64,000 bases of DNA from contig JABDNH010000014.1 in assembly GCA_013001055.1 (NCBI GenBank), positions 62,001 through 126,000 on the forward strand, written 5' to 3'. The notes beneath the pieces are model-generated. The model was given only the letters and a program-made list of their open reading frames with translations. It was not told where the DNA came from and did no database searches. Below, piece after piece: positions 40,152-49,474 of the stretch. The DNA is from Sphingomonas sp. GTDB lineage: Bacteria; Pseudomonadota; Alphaproteobacteria; Sphingomonadales; Sphingomonadaceae. A program made the translations under genes and the position numbers. The stretch's first letter is position 1, and every line of letters starts with the position of its first letter.

Positions 40152-42089
40152 TCAGGCTTCGAAACCGAGCTTCTCCATTAAGGCCTGATATCGCTCTTGG
40201 CTACGTATCGGCTCCAAGAGTGGATCGAGATAGGATTGCACCAGCCCGCTATCGCCGGCGTCATAGGCGCGCTCTAGCTTGTCCAGCGCTGCCTCCGGCG
40301 CCCCGATCTGCGCATCGATCTGTGCGAGTTGGTATAGCGCATTGTCGCCATATTCGCGTTCGAGGTTTTGGCGATAAAGGGCGCTTTCCTCGTCATTACC
40401 CTCGCGAGCCGCTACAATCGCCAAGCCGCGGTTTCTGGTCAATCCGCTCGGCTCTTTTTCGAAATATTCCCGGGCAGCCTCCACGGCGCCTTCGAGCAGC
40501 GCCATCGTCCCGAGAAACCCCATGACGCTGCGCGCATCGTCATTCATCGCCAATGCCTGGCGGCATTGTTCGCGAGCGGCAGCAAAATCTCCGGCGTTCA
40601 TCTCGATCAAGGCGGCATTGCGCCAGTGCTGGCTGTTGAGTGGATCGAGCTGTTTGGCGCGGAATACGGCGTCGCGTGCCTCTTCGAGATCTCCGGTACG
40701 GGCCCCGAAATTCGCGAACCCCGACAGAATGTCAGCATTGCCGAAGCCGGTGCGATAACTTTCGAGATAGGCGGCGCGCGCACCGCGAATGTCGAGCATG
40801 CCATTGGCCAGGACGAAACCGAGTGCGCTGTGGCCGGTACTGAATTGCGGCGCGACTTCCACCGATCGACGCGCCGCGACCAGCGCTTCGGCGTAGAGCG
40901 GCGCCAATTCCTCGCCGCGCGAATAATTGCTGGCAATGACCGTGAGCACGCGAGCGCGCGCCGCATGGGCCGCCGCGTATTCAGGATCGATTTCAAGCGC
41001 CAAGTCATACAATGCCAGTGCGCGGCGATCGGTGCCTTCGTCGACAGCCTGACGATAGAGTTCGGCACCCTCCAGATATGCGTCGAGCGCCTGGGCCGAT
41101 CGTGTTCCGCCAGTCGCATCACCGGCACTTGGCGCTGCGAGCTGTACTGCAAGCTGATCGGCGACAAGGTTGGCAATGTCCTGTTGCAGATCGAGCAGCG
41201 CATCGAAAGGACGGTCCAGGCTATCGCTCCAGCGTTCGAACCCGTCGCGCCCGCCAACGAGGCGCAATGCCACACGGACGAGCCCGTCGCCGCGGCGCAC
41301 GCTGCCTTCAAGCACATTGGCGACCTTCAACCGCGATGCGATCTGCTGGGCGTCCAACTGAAGCTCCGCAACCGTTTCCGAGCTGGTCTGGGCGGCCACG
41401 AGGATGTCTGGATGCAGGCCGAGGCGCGTGCGCAATTCCTCAGCAAGCCCAGTCGAAAAATAGGCTTGCTCGCTATTTTCGTTCAGATTGCTGAAGGGAA
41501 GAACGGCAATGCTGCGATCGCTGAGGCCTGGTCCGAATATCCTGTCCCCGAAAGCGATGAATCCTCCACTTGCAGCAAGCGCAGTGGCTACCCCGCCGCC
41601 AACCAGCAGCGTGCGACGGGACACGCGTGTTTGCCCTGGCGGCAGCTCGCCCACCCATTCAGAAACGCCCTCTGCCCACAACGCCTTGATCAGGGCCTGC
41701 ATTGCAGGATCCTCAGCCGCGAAATCTGAATTGCTGGCGTCAATCAACTGGTGTTGGCGAAATCCCATGGGTGGCTGAGTGCCGTCCAACGTGACGGGAA
41801 TAAGCTTTCCGGCATCGCGGCCTTTGGTGGCTTCGTCCGTCACCCATTCCGAGCGCACTGCGCTTGCCGACCACAGTACGACGACCCTGTCCGATTGGTC
41901 GAGCTTGGCTTCGATCAGGTCGGCAAAACGATTCCCGCCCTGGATGAGAGCATCCCACCACACATCGAAACCCTGTGCCTCGAGCAGGTGGACGATCTGC
42001 TGCGCCGCGCTTTCGTTCTCACGGCTATAGCTGATGAAGACACTTTCCGCGCCCTTCTCCGCAGCATCGTGGCGGTCGTCTTCGATCAT
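40152..42089 (-). CDS. TIR-domain protein with transmembrane helix, TolB-like domain and TPR repeats
   Basis: A 645-residue protein. Residues about 15-135 form a TIR fold (SVFISYSRENESAA, GFDVWWDALIQGG, RVVVLWSASAVRSEWVTDEA, with a Glu at the usual NADase position). RTLLVGGGVATALAASGGFIAF near 160-180 is a membrane helix. Residues 190-330 resemble the TolB-like module of CadC/adenylate-cyclase TPR proteins (SIAVLPFSNLNENSEQAYFS). The rest is TPR repeats. Topology puts TIR inside and TPR in the periplasm. Role unknown; no defence genes are adjacent. Confidence 0.85.
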   Translation of the reverse strand: MIEDDRHDAAEKGAESVFISYSRENESAAQQIVHLLEAQGFDVWWDALIQGGNRFADLIEAKLDQSDRVVVLWSASAVRSEWVTDEATKGRDAGKLIPVTLDGTQPPMGFRQHQLIDASNSDFAAEDPAMQALIKALWAEGVSEWVGELPPGQTRVSRRTLLVGGGVATALAASGGFIAFGDRIFGPGLSDRSIAVLPFSNLNENSEQAYFSTGLAEELRTRLGLHPDILVAAQTSSETVAELQLDAQQIASRLKVANVLEGSVRRGDGLVRVALRLVGGRDGFERWSDSLDRPFDALLDLQQDIANLVADQLAVQLAAPSAGDATGGTRSAQALDAYLEGAELYRQAVDEGTDRRALALYDLALEIDPEYAAAHAARARVLTVIASNYSRGEELAPLYAEALVAARRSVEVAPQFSTGHSALGFVLANGMLDIRGARAAYLESYRTGFGNADILSGFANFGARTGDLEEARDAVFRAKQLDPLNSQHWRNAALIEMNAGDFAAAREQCRQALAMNDDARSVMGFLGTMALLEGAVEAAREYFEKEPSGLTRNRGLAIVAAREGNDEESALYRQNLEREYGDNALYQLAQIDAQIGAPEAALDKLERAYDAGDSGLVQSYLDPLLEPIRSQERYQALMEKLGFEA

Positions 42090-42204
42090 TTCCCCCTATC
42101 GATCATGGTGAAGACACGACAAACCGTCATAATAGAATGAAGTAGCTTTTTGCCAACTGGCTTCGAATTGCTAGCAAGCAGGCGGAAAAATAGGGAGCGC
42201 GAGC

Positions 42205-43689
42205 GTGGGTATGAGCAATGTAGCGGAAACGCTGGCCGTAATCTTTATCTGGGTCGTGGGCCTTCTGCTGCTGCTCGGGGTGGTGCTGTTCATCATCGAC
42301 ATCAGCCAGACCAAGGACGCGGTGCGCCGTAACTACCCCGTCATCGGTCGCTTTCGGCATATCTTCAGCGAACTCGGCGACTTCTTCCGCCAGTATTTCT
42401 TCGCGATGGACCGCGAGGAGATGCCCTTCAACCGGGCCCAGCGCGAATGGGTCGATCGCGCGGCCAGCGGCAAAGGTAATACGGTCGCGTTCGGATCGAC
42501 CAAGAACCTGCAGCCGGTGGGGACGCCGATTTTTGTCAATTGCGCGTGGCCGACGCTGGACGAGGATGCGGTCGAGGCCGAAGCGCTCCTGATCGGCGCG
42601 AGGGCACGAGCACCATATCTGGCGCCGTCCTATTTCAACATTTCCGCGATGAGTTACGGCTCGCTGTCCAAACCGGCGCTCCGCGCCTTGTCGCTCGGCG
42701 CTGCCAAGGCCGGCTGCTGGCTCAACACCGGGGAAGGGGGGCTTACGCCCTATCATCTGGAAGGCGATTGCGATGTCATCTTCCAGATCGGAACGGCCAA
42801 ATATGGCGTGCGCACCGAGGACGGTGAGCTGTCGGACGAAAAGCTCAAGGCAGTGGCGGCCCACCCGCAAGTCAAGATGTTCGAACTCAAGCTGAGCCAG
42901 GGAGCAAAGCCCGGGAAAGGCGGCATTCTGCCGGCAGAAAAGGTCAGCGAAGAGATCGCGAAGATCAGGGGCATCCGTCCACACGAGGCGTCGATCTCGC
43001 CCAACCGGCATCCCGAGATCGATTCGATCGAAGATCTATGTGCGATGATCCAGCGGTTGCGCGACGTCACCGGCAAGCCGGTGGGTATCAAATTCGTCGT
43101 GGGTGCCTACGGGTGGCTGCTTAGCTATTTCGAGCATATCGCCAAGGGACATCCCAATGATGCCCCGGACTTCATCACCGTGGATAGCGGCGACGGCGGG
43201 ACAGGCGCTGCGCCGATGCCGCTGATGGACAATGTCGGCCTGACGATACGCGAGAGCCTGCCCATGGTCGTCGACATGCGAAACCAGTTCGGTCTCGAGG
43301 ACCGCATTCGTATCGTCGCATCGGGGAAGATGGTGACGCCAGGCGATGTCGCGTGGGCGCTGGCGACGGGGGCCGACTTCGTGAATTCGGCGCGCGGCTT
43401 CATGTTCTCAATCGGCTGCATCCAGGCGATGAAATGCAATACCAATCGCTGCCCCACCGGCGTGACGACACATGACAAACGCCTGCAGCGCGGTCTCGTC
43501 CCGGAGGAAAAGGCGCATAAGGTCGCCAATTTCGTTGACAATATGCGCACGGAAGTCGGGACCATCGCGCATAGTTGCGGCGTCCATTCCCCTCGCGGTC
43601 TCAAACGGCATCATGTACGGCTGGTGTGTCCCGATGGTCGGTCGCGGCCTATGGACGAATTGCATCCCGCACCGGCGCGACAGAGCTAG
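42205..43689 (+). CDS. FMN-binding glutamate-synthase-like protein
   Basis: A 494-residue protein with an N-terminal membrane helix (residues 8-32) and then the GltB central/FMN TIM-barrel domain alone: YFNISAMSYGSLSKPAL, NTGEGG, KPGKGGILP, SGDGGTGAAP and CNTNRCPTGV (iron-sulfur type cysteines). The amidotransferase and GltD parts are missing, so it is not classical glutamate synthase; this stand-alone family is of unclear substrate. GTG start with GGGAG eight bases upstream. Confidence 0.88.
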   Translation: MGMSNVAETLAVIFIWVVGLLLLLGVVLFIIDISQTKDAVRRNYPVIGRFRHIFSELGDFFRQYFFAMDREEMPFNRAQREWVDRAASGKGNTVAFGSTKNLQPVGTPIFVNCAWPTLDEDAVEAEALLIGARARAPYLAPSYFNISAMSYGSLSKPALRALSLGAAKAGCWLNTGEGGLTPYHLEGDCDVIFQIGTAKYGVRTEDGELSDEKLKAVAAHPQVKMFELKLSQGAKPGKGGILPAEKVSEEIAKIRGIRPHEASISPNRHPEIDSIEDLCAMIQRLRDVTGKPVGIKFVVGAYGWLLSYFEHIAKGHPNDAPDFITVDSGDGGTGAAPMPLMDNVGLTIRESLPMVVDMRNQFGLEDRIRIVASGKMVTPGDVAWALATGADFVNSARGFMFSIGCIQAMKCNTNRCPTGVTTHDKRLQRGLVPEEKAHKVANFVDNMRTEVGTIAHSCGVHSPRGLKRHHVRLVCPDGRSRPMDELHPAPARQS

Positions 43690-43739
43690 GCCCTTTTTCC
43701 AGCTGTCAGCAGCCCGATGAAACGCTATAAGTACCCGCT

Positions 43740-44273
43740 ATGAGTTTGGATTATCTGACAGAATTCCCTTTGTGGCTGGGCGGCGCGATCGCGCTAGGCA
43801 TTGTCGTGGGCATGGAGCTGATTGCCTATGCGACGCATCGCTGGGTGATGCACGGTCCGCTGGGTTGGGGATGGCACGAAAGTCATCACCAGGAACGCCG
43901 CGGAGCATTTGAGAAGAACGACCTCTATGCCGTTGTTTTTGCAGGATTAGCAATCGCCCTGTTTGCGGTCGCCACCCTCGTGCAGCTGGGTTGGTTGTTC
44001 TGGATCGCCGTCGGTATCACACTCTACGGCATTCTCTATTTCATCGCGCACGACGGGCTGGTGCATCAACGCTGGCCGTTCCGGATCGTCCCCAAGGGCG
44101 GTTATACGCAGCGGCTCTACCAGGCGCATCGCCTGCATCACGCCGTCGACGGGCGCGAGGGTTGTGTATCGTTCGGCTTTCTTTATGCACCGCCCATTCG
44201 CGTGCTGAAGGACCAGTTGAAGCGCAATGCGGTTGTAACCAGTCGGTCGGCGCGCACGAATATCGAAGCATGA
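43740..44273 (+). CDS. crtZ: Beta-carotene 3-hydroxylase
   Basis: A 177-residue membrane-bound di-iron hydroxylase. Histidine clusters are THRWVMHG, WHESHHQ, HDGLVHQRW and HRLHHAV, matching CrtZ of bacteria. It hydroxylates beta-carotene rings to zeaxanthin, fitting a yellow/orange sphingomonad. No other carotenoid gene is adjacent. Its stop overlaps the msrA start (ATGA). Confidence 0.93.
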   Translation: MSLDYLTEFPLWLGGAIALGIVVGMELIAYATHRWVMHGPLGWGWHESHHQERRGAFEKNDLYAVVFAGLAIALFAVATLVQLGWLFWIAVGITLYGILYFIAHDGLVHQRWPFRIVPKGGYTQRLYQAHRLHHAVDGREGCVSFGFLYAPPIRVLKDQLKRNAVVTSRSARTNIEA

Positions 44274-44932
44274 AAAGTCTTCTCGCTACCGTCCTTGCCG
44301 CGACCGCCGGCGCATTTCTGTTTTTCGCCGCGCCCGCCGTCAAGGCGGGCAATTACGACCGCGTGCCGGCTGCCCGCCTCGATCTTGCCAATGACGCTAA
44401 AGTCGAGACCGCAATCTTTGCCGGCGGCTGCTTCTGGGGCGTGGAGGCCGTGTTCGAGCGCGTTAAGGGCGTAAAATCCGCGGTTTCCGGGTTTGCCGGC
44501 GGCCATGTGATCAATCCCAGTTACCGGCAAGTCACCCGCGGTGGCACCGGCCATGCCGAGGCCGTGCGCGTCATCTTTGATCCGCGCGTGGTGTCCTATG
44601 CCGAGTTGTTGCAGGTCTATTTCTCGGTGATTGCCGATCCGACCCAGCTCAACCGGCAGGGGCCGGACGTTGGCGAACATTACCGCACTGCCTTTTTCCC
44701 GATGAACGATGCGCAGGACAAGGTCGCGCGAGCCTATATCCGGCAATTGGGTGCTGCAGGGGTCTACGACAAGCCGATCGTCACGCGGATCGAAAAGTAT
44801 CGCGGCTTTCACAATGCAGAGGACTATCACCAAGATTTCATGGTGAAAAACCCGCACCATCCATACATCGTACAGCACGACGCACCCAAGGTGCGCGCGC
44901 TCATCCGGCTGTTCCCTTCGAAGGTAAGTTAG
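44270..44932 (+). CDS. msrA: Exported peptide-methionine (S)-S-oxide reductase MsrA
   Basis: A 220-residue protein with a signal peptide ending near PAVKAGN (residue 25), then the MsrA fold with catalytic Cys in FAGGCFWGVEAVF near residue 51. GHAEAVRVIFDP and GEHYRTAFF are family blocks. It repairs oxidised methionine in the periplasm. Coupled to crtZ, so both may serve oxidative protection. Confidence 0.92.
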   Translation: MKSLLATVLAATAGAFLFFAAPAVKAGNYDRVPAARLDLANDAKVETAIFAGGCFWGVEAVFERVKGVKSAVSGFAGGHVINPSYRQVTRGGTGHAEAVRVIFDPRVVSYAELLQVYFSVIADPTQLNRQGPDVGEHYRTAFFPMNDAQDKVARAYIRQLGAAGVYDKPIVTRIEKYRGFHNAEDYHQDFMVKNPHHPYIVQHDAPKVRALIRLFPSKVS

Positions 44933-44936
44933 GCGC

Positions 44937-45842
44937 CTAGCCCTTGCCGCGGGTGCGGGTCTTTCCGGGCTTGGCTTCCTTTTCCAAGAACTCGATGATC
45001 ATGCCGGCGATGTCCTTGCCGGTGGACTTCTCGATGCCTTCGAGCCCGGGTGAGGAATTGACCTCCATCACTACCGGGCCCTGATTGCCGCGAAGCAGGT
45101 CGACGCCGCAGACCTTCAGGCCCATCGTCTTGGCCGCAAGCGTCGCCGTCTTGCGTTCGATGGGGCTGATCTTAACCTGTTCGGCGGTGCCGCCGCGGTG
45201 GAGGTTTGAGCGGAAATCGCCTTCCTTGCCGGTACGCTTCATCGCGGCGACGACCTTGTCGCCGATGACGAGGCAACGAATGTCACTCCCGCCGGCTTCC
45301 TTGATAAATTGCTGGGTCAGGATGTTGGAGCCAACGCCGCCGAACGCCTGGATGATGGATTCGGCGGCCTTCTGCGTCTCGCCCAGCACAACGCCGATGC
45401 CCTGTGTGCCTTCCAGCAACTTGATTACGACCGGCGCACCGCCCGCCATCTTGATGATTTCATCAGCGCGGCTCGTTTTGTGCGCGAAGACTGTCACGGG
45501 CAGGCCGACGCCCTTGCGTGCAAGGAGTTGCATCGAGCGAAGCTTGTCGCGGCTACGACTGATCGCGACGCTTTCATTGAGCGGATAAACGCCCATCATC
45601 TCGAATTGGCGAAGTACGGCGGTGCCGTAAAAGGTGACGCTCGCCCCGATACGCGGAATGACCGCGTCGTATTTGGGCAGGTTTTCGCCCTGATAGCGGA
45701 TCGAGGGGCGGTTCGAGGTGATGTTGATATAGCAGCGCAGATGATCGATCACGTCGATATCGTGGCCACGTTCCCTGGCGGCCTCGACCAGGCGTCCGGT
45801 CGAGTAGATTTTCGAGCTGCGGCTCATCAGGGCAAGTTTCAC
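44937..45842 (-). CDS. rimK: RimK-type ATP-grasp ligase (ribosomal protein S6 modification)
   Basis: A 301-residue ATP-grasp enzyme adding glutamates to the C-terminus of S6 or a related target. [22 protein letters not shown] (in part [15 protein letters not shown]), [15 protein letters not shown] and [14 protein letters not shown] are family motifs. GTG start overlaps the stop of the RimB-like gene (GTGA), so a longer frame ahead was rejected. Confidence 0.92.
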   Translation of the reverse strand: MKLALMSRSSKIYSTGRLVEAARERGHDIDVIDHLRCYINITSNRPSIRYQGENLPKYDAVIPRIGASVTFYGTAVLRQFEMMGVYPLNESVAISRSRDKLRSMQLLARKGVGLPVTVFAHKTSRADEIIKMAGGAPVVIKLLEGTQGIGVVLGETQKAAESIIQAFGGVGSNILTQQFIKEAGGSDIRCLVIGDKVVAAMKRTGKEGDFRSNLHRGGTAEQVKISPIERKTATLAAKTMGLKVCGVDLLRGNQGPVVMEVNSSPGLEGIEKSTGKDIAGMIIEFLEKEAKPGKTRTRGKG

Positions 45843-46306
45843 GATGTCTCTCCGGCTGTGTCGGGGCGCTCCTTGCCCTGGATGAAGCTTTTGCTGCAAT
45901 CGACGAGAAAGCGACGTCTGAGCGCCGTTCGCCCGAGAAGCATACGAAAACCCATGTCATCGCGGTTGGTCAGCGTTAATTGAATAGGAAAAGTCTTCTT
46001 TCCCATCTTGATCCGTGTCTTGATGAAGAAACGCCTTTGCGTCTGGCCGTTGGAACTGGTGACCCTCTTGATTCCAGCAAGTGGCGCTTCGCATGATACT
46101 TCAGGGCGGCGGCGCTTCTGCTCGGGGTGAAGTTTGAAACGTACCCACTCTGTCCCGTCGCGCTCGAAATGATGGACGTCATAGGCGTGGATGGCGGAAG
46201 TGCGCGCTCCCGTATCGACCTTGACCTTGATCGCGCCGACACCAAGGTCCGGCAACTGGGCCCATTCGCGCCAGCCGACAACACCGTTTTTCTTCACATG
46301 TGCCAT
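45839..46306 (-). CDS. RimB-like retropepsin-type protease (DUF785/RimK-associated)
   Basis: A 155-residue protein of the RimB / putative ATP-dependent zinc protease family. The active-site motif [12 protein letters not shown] has Asp-Thr-Gly as in retropepsins. [14 protein letters not shown] follows. In pseudomonads RimB trims the glutamate tail added by RimK; the direct coupling to rimK here supports the same pairing. Confidence 0.9.
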   Translation of the reverse strand: MAHVKKNGVVGWREWAQLPDLGVGAIKVKVDTGARTSAIHAYDVHHFERDGTEWVRFKLHPEQKRRRPEVSCEAPLAGIKRVTSSNGQTQRRFFIKTRIKMGKKTFPIQLTLTNRDDMGFRMLLGRTALRRRFLVDCSKSFIQGKERPDTAGETS

Positions 46307-46334
46307 CGAAGCTCCCGGGCCACATCCTGCTTGT

Positions 46335-46424
<90 letters not shown>

Positions 46425-46436
46425 GCTGTTCATGAG

Positions 46437-46465
46437 GCGCTAAGGGTAAAGGCTCAATCGTGCAA
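46437..46465 (-). promoter_or_regulatory. Promoter of tRNA-Ser
   Basis: Minus strand TTGCAC (46465-46460) and TAGCGC (46442-46437) are 17 bases apart and end 12 bases before the tRNA. Confidence 0.5.
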
Positions 46466-46519
46466 GCGTTGCGACGACCAATGGTGGTTTCGCAGGCACG
46501 ATGGGATAGTATCACCGCC

Positions 46520-47623
46520 ATGACTGTTACTTTCTTGATGCGTTCTTTTCTTGCTTCCGCCAGCTTTCTCTTCGCGCTGCCTGCTTGCGGGCAAGATGCG
46601 ACCGACCCGCTGGCACCATTGGATGAGGGCGAGACGATTGCATCGACGGCGACGATCGCGGTGCCGACGGGTGATCTGGGGTGGGCCGATTACAGAAACC
46701 ATCTTGCCCGCCGCGCAGCTGCCGAAGGCGTTAGCCAGCGTGCGATAGATTCGGTGTTGCCGACGCTTCAGCCCAACGATCGCGTCATCCGGCTCGATCG
46801 CAGCCAGCCGGGCGGGACGCCAGGCGACAACGTCATTCCGCCGTTTGCGCCCTACCAACGCCGCCACGTCACGCGCGACATCATACAGCGCGGGAAGGCG
46901 GAAGCACGCCAGCACTGGACGAAGCTCCACGAAATCCAGGATCGCTACGGTGTCGACAAGGACGTCATTCTCGCAATCTACGGCAAGGAAACGAGCTACG
47001 GCCGCATCACCGGCAATTTCGATTTGTTCGAAGCGCTCGGCACCTTGGCATGGGAAGGCCGCCGCCGCGAACTGTTCGAAAGCGAATTCATCGCCGCGTT
47101 GAAGCTGCTCGACAAGGGCTATACCCGCTCACATCTCAAGGGCAGCTGGGCCGGGGCCGCCGGCAAGACGCAATTCATGCCGACAAACATTCTTGCGCTC
47201 GCCGCCGATGGCGATGGCGACAATTATGCCGATATCTGGAATTCGGAACCCGATGCCTTTGCCTCGATCGCCAACTACCTTGTTCAGAAAGGATGGATCC
47301 GCGGGATCGACTGGGGCATTCCGGTCAACGTCCCTTACAATTTTGACCGCAACAGCGTTCGCCGCCTTACCGAACCCGAGCGCTGCCCGCGTGTATTCAA
47401 CCGCCACAGCCGCTGGCTCACCATGGCCGAATGGCGCGCACTCGGTATCTCGCCGGTTGGCAGCAGCTTTTCCGATGGTGTCGAACTCAAACTGTTCGAG
47501 CCTGATGGTCCGGGCGAGACGGCCTATCTCGTCACGCGCAATTACGACATGATCCTCGATTATAATTGTTCGAATTTCTATGCACTGACCATCGGGCTCG
47601 TGGCGGACGCAATCGAGCGATAA
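46520..47623 (+). CDS. mltB: Membrane-bound lytic murein transglycosylase B (MltB family)
   Basis: A 367-residue lipoprotein with lipobox LPAC near residue 19-22 of the signal. The SLT_2 domain has catalytic Glu in IYGKETSYGRITGNFD, then WEGRRRELFE and SWAGAAGKTQFMPTNI. It cleaves peptidoglycan glycan strands to anhydro ends. The start ATG 46520 or the one six codons later are both possible; earlier codons lack a signal. Confidence 0.9.
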   Translation: MTVTFLMRSFLASASFLFALPACGQDATDPLAPLDEGETIASTATIAVPTGDLGWADYRNHLARRAAAEGVSQRAIDSVLPTLQPNDRVIRLDRSQPGGTPGDNVIPPFAPYQRRHVTRDIIQRGKAEARQHWTKLHEIQDRYGVDKDVILAIYGKETSYGRITGNFDLFEALGTLAWEGRRRELFESEFIAALKLLDKGYTRSHLKGSWAGAAGKTQFMPTNILALAADGDGDNYADIWNSEPDAFASIANYLVQKGWIRGIDWGIPVNVPYNFDRNSVRRLTEPERCPRVFNRHSRWLTMAEWRALGISPVGSSFSDGVELKLFEPDGPGETAYLVTRNYDMILDYNCSNFYALTIGLVADAIER

Positions 47624-47689
47624 TCTTCTCTTGGCGCAGCGTGCCAATGCGCTCTATCGTGCCGCAATATCTCACCTGATGGAGTGACC

Positions 47690-48838
47690 ATGCGTCCGCT
47701 ATTCCTTGCCGCCCTTGCGCTGCCCGCCGTGGCAATCGCGTCTCCCACGTTCGAAACCGAAGCGCCGATCGCCTACCTGATCGACTTGTCGTCGGGCCGC
47801 ATCCTTCTGGAGAAGGATGCCGATCGGCAGATCCCGCCGGCATCGATGGCCAAGATGATGACCACCGAGCTGGCCTTCAAGTTGATTGCTGAAGGCAAGC
47901 TGGACGAACAGAAGATGTGCACGGTGCGCCCCGAGACGTGGCGACAGTGGAGCAATGCGGGTTCGACCATGTTCCTGAAAGTCAACGAGCAGGTCAGCAT
48001 CGAAAACCTCCTCAATGGGATCGTCACCCTGTCGGGCAATGACGCATCGGTCGTGCTGGCCGAATGCGTTGCCGGGACCGAGCAGGCCTATGTCGAGCAG
48101 ATGAACAAGCTCGCCAACGAACTCGGCCTTGAGAATAGCCGCTTCGGCAACGTCAATGGTTGGCCTGATGAAGGCCGCACTGTCGTGACGGCGCGAGACC
48201 TGGCGACGCTCGCCCGCGCCGGGATCGACAACCATCCCGACCTTTACGCCAAATATTACGGCAAGCGCGATTTCACCTGGGGTGAGACGCAGGGCGGCGA
48301 ACCGATAACGCAGCCCAATCGCAATCCGCTGTTTGGACGTGTCGAGGGCGCGGATGGCTTGAAAACCGGACATACGGAAGAAGCGGGATATGGCTTTACC
48401 GGATCGGCAGAACGCGACGGGCGGCGGCTCGTCATGGTCGTTGCCGGGCTCGACAGCCAATCTGCGCGGACGCAGCAATCAGTTCGGTTGATGGAGTGGG
48501 GCTTCAACAACTGGAGCGCGCGTTCACTCTACGCCGAGGGGGCGACGGTCGGCAGCGCGCGGGTCCAGATGGGCAGTTCGGATAGCGTCGCGCTTGTTGC
48601 GCCGCGCGATCTGGCAGTGACCTTCCCGGCCAACGCCTTTGCGACGCCCAGCGTGAAAATTCGTTACGAAGGCCCGATCAAGGCACCGATCGAGAAAGGC
48701 CAGCAAATTGCCGAACTGGTCGTGACTAGCGATGGCGACGAGGCGGTGTTGCCGCTCGTGGCCGCCGAAGCGGTCGAGGAAGCGGGCTTTTTCCGCCGCG
48801 CCTGGATCGGCTTCAAGAATTTGTTGGGCATGGCTTGA
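47690..48838 (+). CDS. dacC: D-alanyl-D-alanine carboxypeptidase (class C low-mass penicillin-binding protein, DacA/DacC type)
   Basis: A 382-residue exported enzyme. Signal peptide ends near AIASPTF. The serine motif is SMAKMM (SxxK), then SGND, then KTGHTEEAGYGF. A C-terminal beta domain (about residues 285-360) and an amphipathic anchor near the end (FFRRAWIGFKNLLGM) follow. It trims pentapeptides. ATG 47690 has GGAG five bases upstream. First gene of a run with tmk, holB and metG. Confidence 0.92.
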   Translation: MRPLFLAALALPAVAIASPTFETEAPIAYLIDLSSGRILLEKDADRQIPPASMAKMMTTELAFKLIAEGKLDEQKMCTVRPETWRQWSNAGSTMFLKVNEQVSIENLLNGIVTLSGNDASVVLAECVAGTEQAYVEQMNKLANELGLENSRFGNVNGWPDEGRTVVTARDLATLARAGIDNHPDLYAKYYGKRDFTWGETQGGEPITQPNRNPLFGRVEGADGLKTGHTEEAGYGFTGSAERDGRRLVMVVAGLDSQSARTQQSVRLMEWGFNNWSARSLYAEGATVGSARVQMGSSDSVALVAPRDLAVTFPANAFATPSVKIRYEGPIKAPIEKGQQIAELVVTSDGDEAVLPLVAAEAVEEAGFFRRAWIGFKNLLGMA

Positions 48839-49464
48839 TGGCAGGACGCTTCATCAGCCTCGAAGGCGGGGAGGGGGTCGGCAAATCGACCCAGCTCGAC
48901 GCTTTGGCTACGGCGCTCGAAGGGCGCGGGCTTGAGGTCAAGGTGACGCGTGAACCTGGCGGCAGTGCCGGCGCGGAAGCGATCCGAAAACTTCTGCTCG
49001 AGGGCGAGGAAAATCGCTGGAGCCCGCGCGCCGAGGCATTGCTGTTTGCAGCGGCGCGCGCCGATCACATAGAAAAGACGATTAAGCCCGCGCTGGCCAA
49101 GGGCACGTGGGTTCTGTCCGACCGCTTCCTCGACAGCTCGCTGGCCTACCAAGGCGAAGCAGGCGGGCTTGGCATCGAAGCCGTTCGCGACCTGCATCGC
49201 TTCGGTAGCCTCGATTTCTTGCCCGATCGCACCTTGGTGCTGCAACTGCCGGTGGGCGAGGGTGGGCTTCGCGCCAAGCACCGCGATGGTGAAGACGGCG
49301 ATCGCATTGGCTCGCGTCCGCCGGCTTATCATGCTGCCGTCGACAAGGGATTTGCCACCATGGCCGCGAACGAGCCGCAACGAGTCAATCTGATCGATGC
49401 TTCGGGCAGCGCCGAAACGGTGACGGCACGCCTTCTTTATGCCTTGGGCGACCTGCTCCCATGA
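48838..49464 (+). CDS. tmk: Thymidylate kinase
   Basis: A 208-residue dTMP kinase. P-loop FISLEGGEGVGKSTQ near residue 5-19, VTREPGG, the LID region and LSDRFLDSSLAYQG are seen. The ATG shares a base with the dac stop (TGATG). Confidence 0.96.
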   Translation: MAGRFISLEGGEGVGKSTQLDALATALEGRGLEVKVTREPGGSAGAEAIRKLLLEGEENRWSPRAEALLFAAARADHIEKTIKPALAKGTWVLSDRFLDSSLAYQGEAGGLGIEAVRDLHRFGSLDFLPDRTLVLQLPVGEGGLRAKHRDGEDGDRIGSRPPAYHAAVDKGFATMAANEPQRVNLIDASGSAETVTARLLYALGDLLP

Positions 49465-49474
49465 GTATTGTTCG

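Noticed and set aside
40368-41729. A 453-codon open frame on the plus strand opposite the TIR-TPR gene
   Set aside because: It is a GC-rich shadow: no ribosome site, no recognisable motifs, and the minus strand encodes clear TIR and TPR sequences.
40152-42089. The TIR protein as part of a Thoeris or similar anti-phage island
   Set aside because: Neighbours are gcdH, a lipoprotein, an FMN enzyme and crtZ; no ThsA-like, nuclease or mobile genes are nearby.
42127-43011. A 294-codon open frame on the minus strand opposite the FMN glutamate-synthase-like gene
   Set aside because: Antisense shadow of a protein with intact family motifs; its own translation shows no domain.
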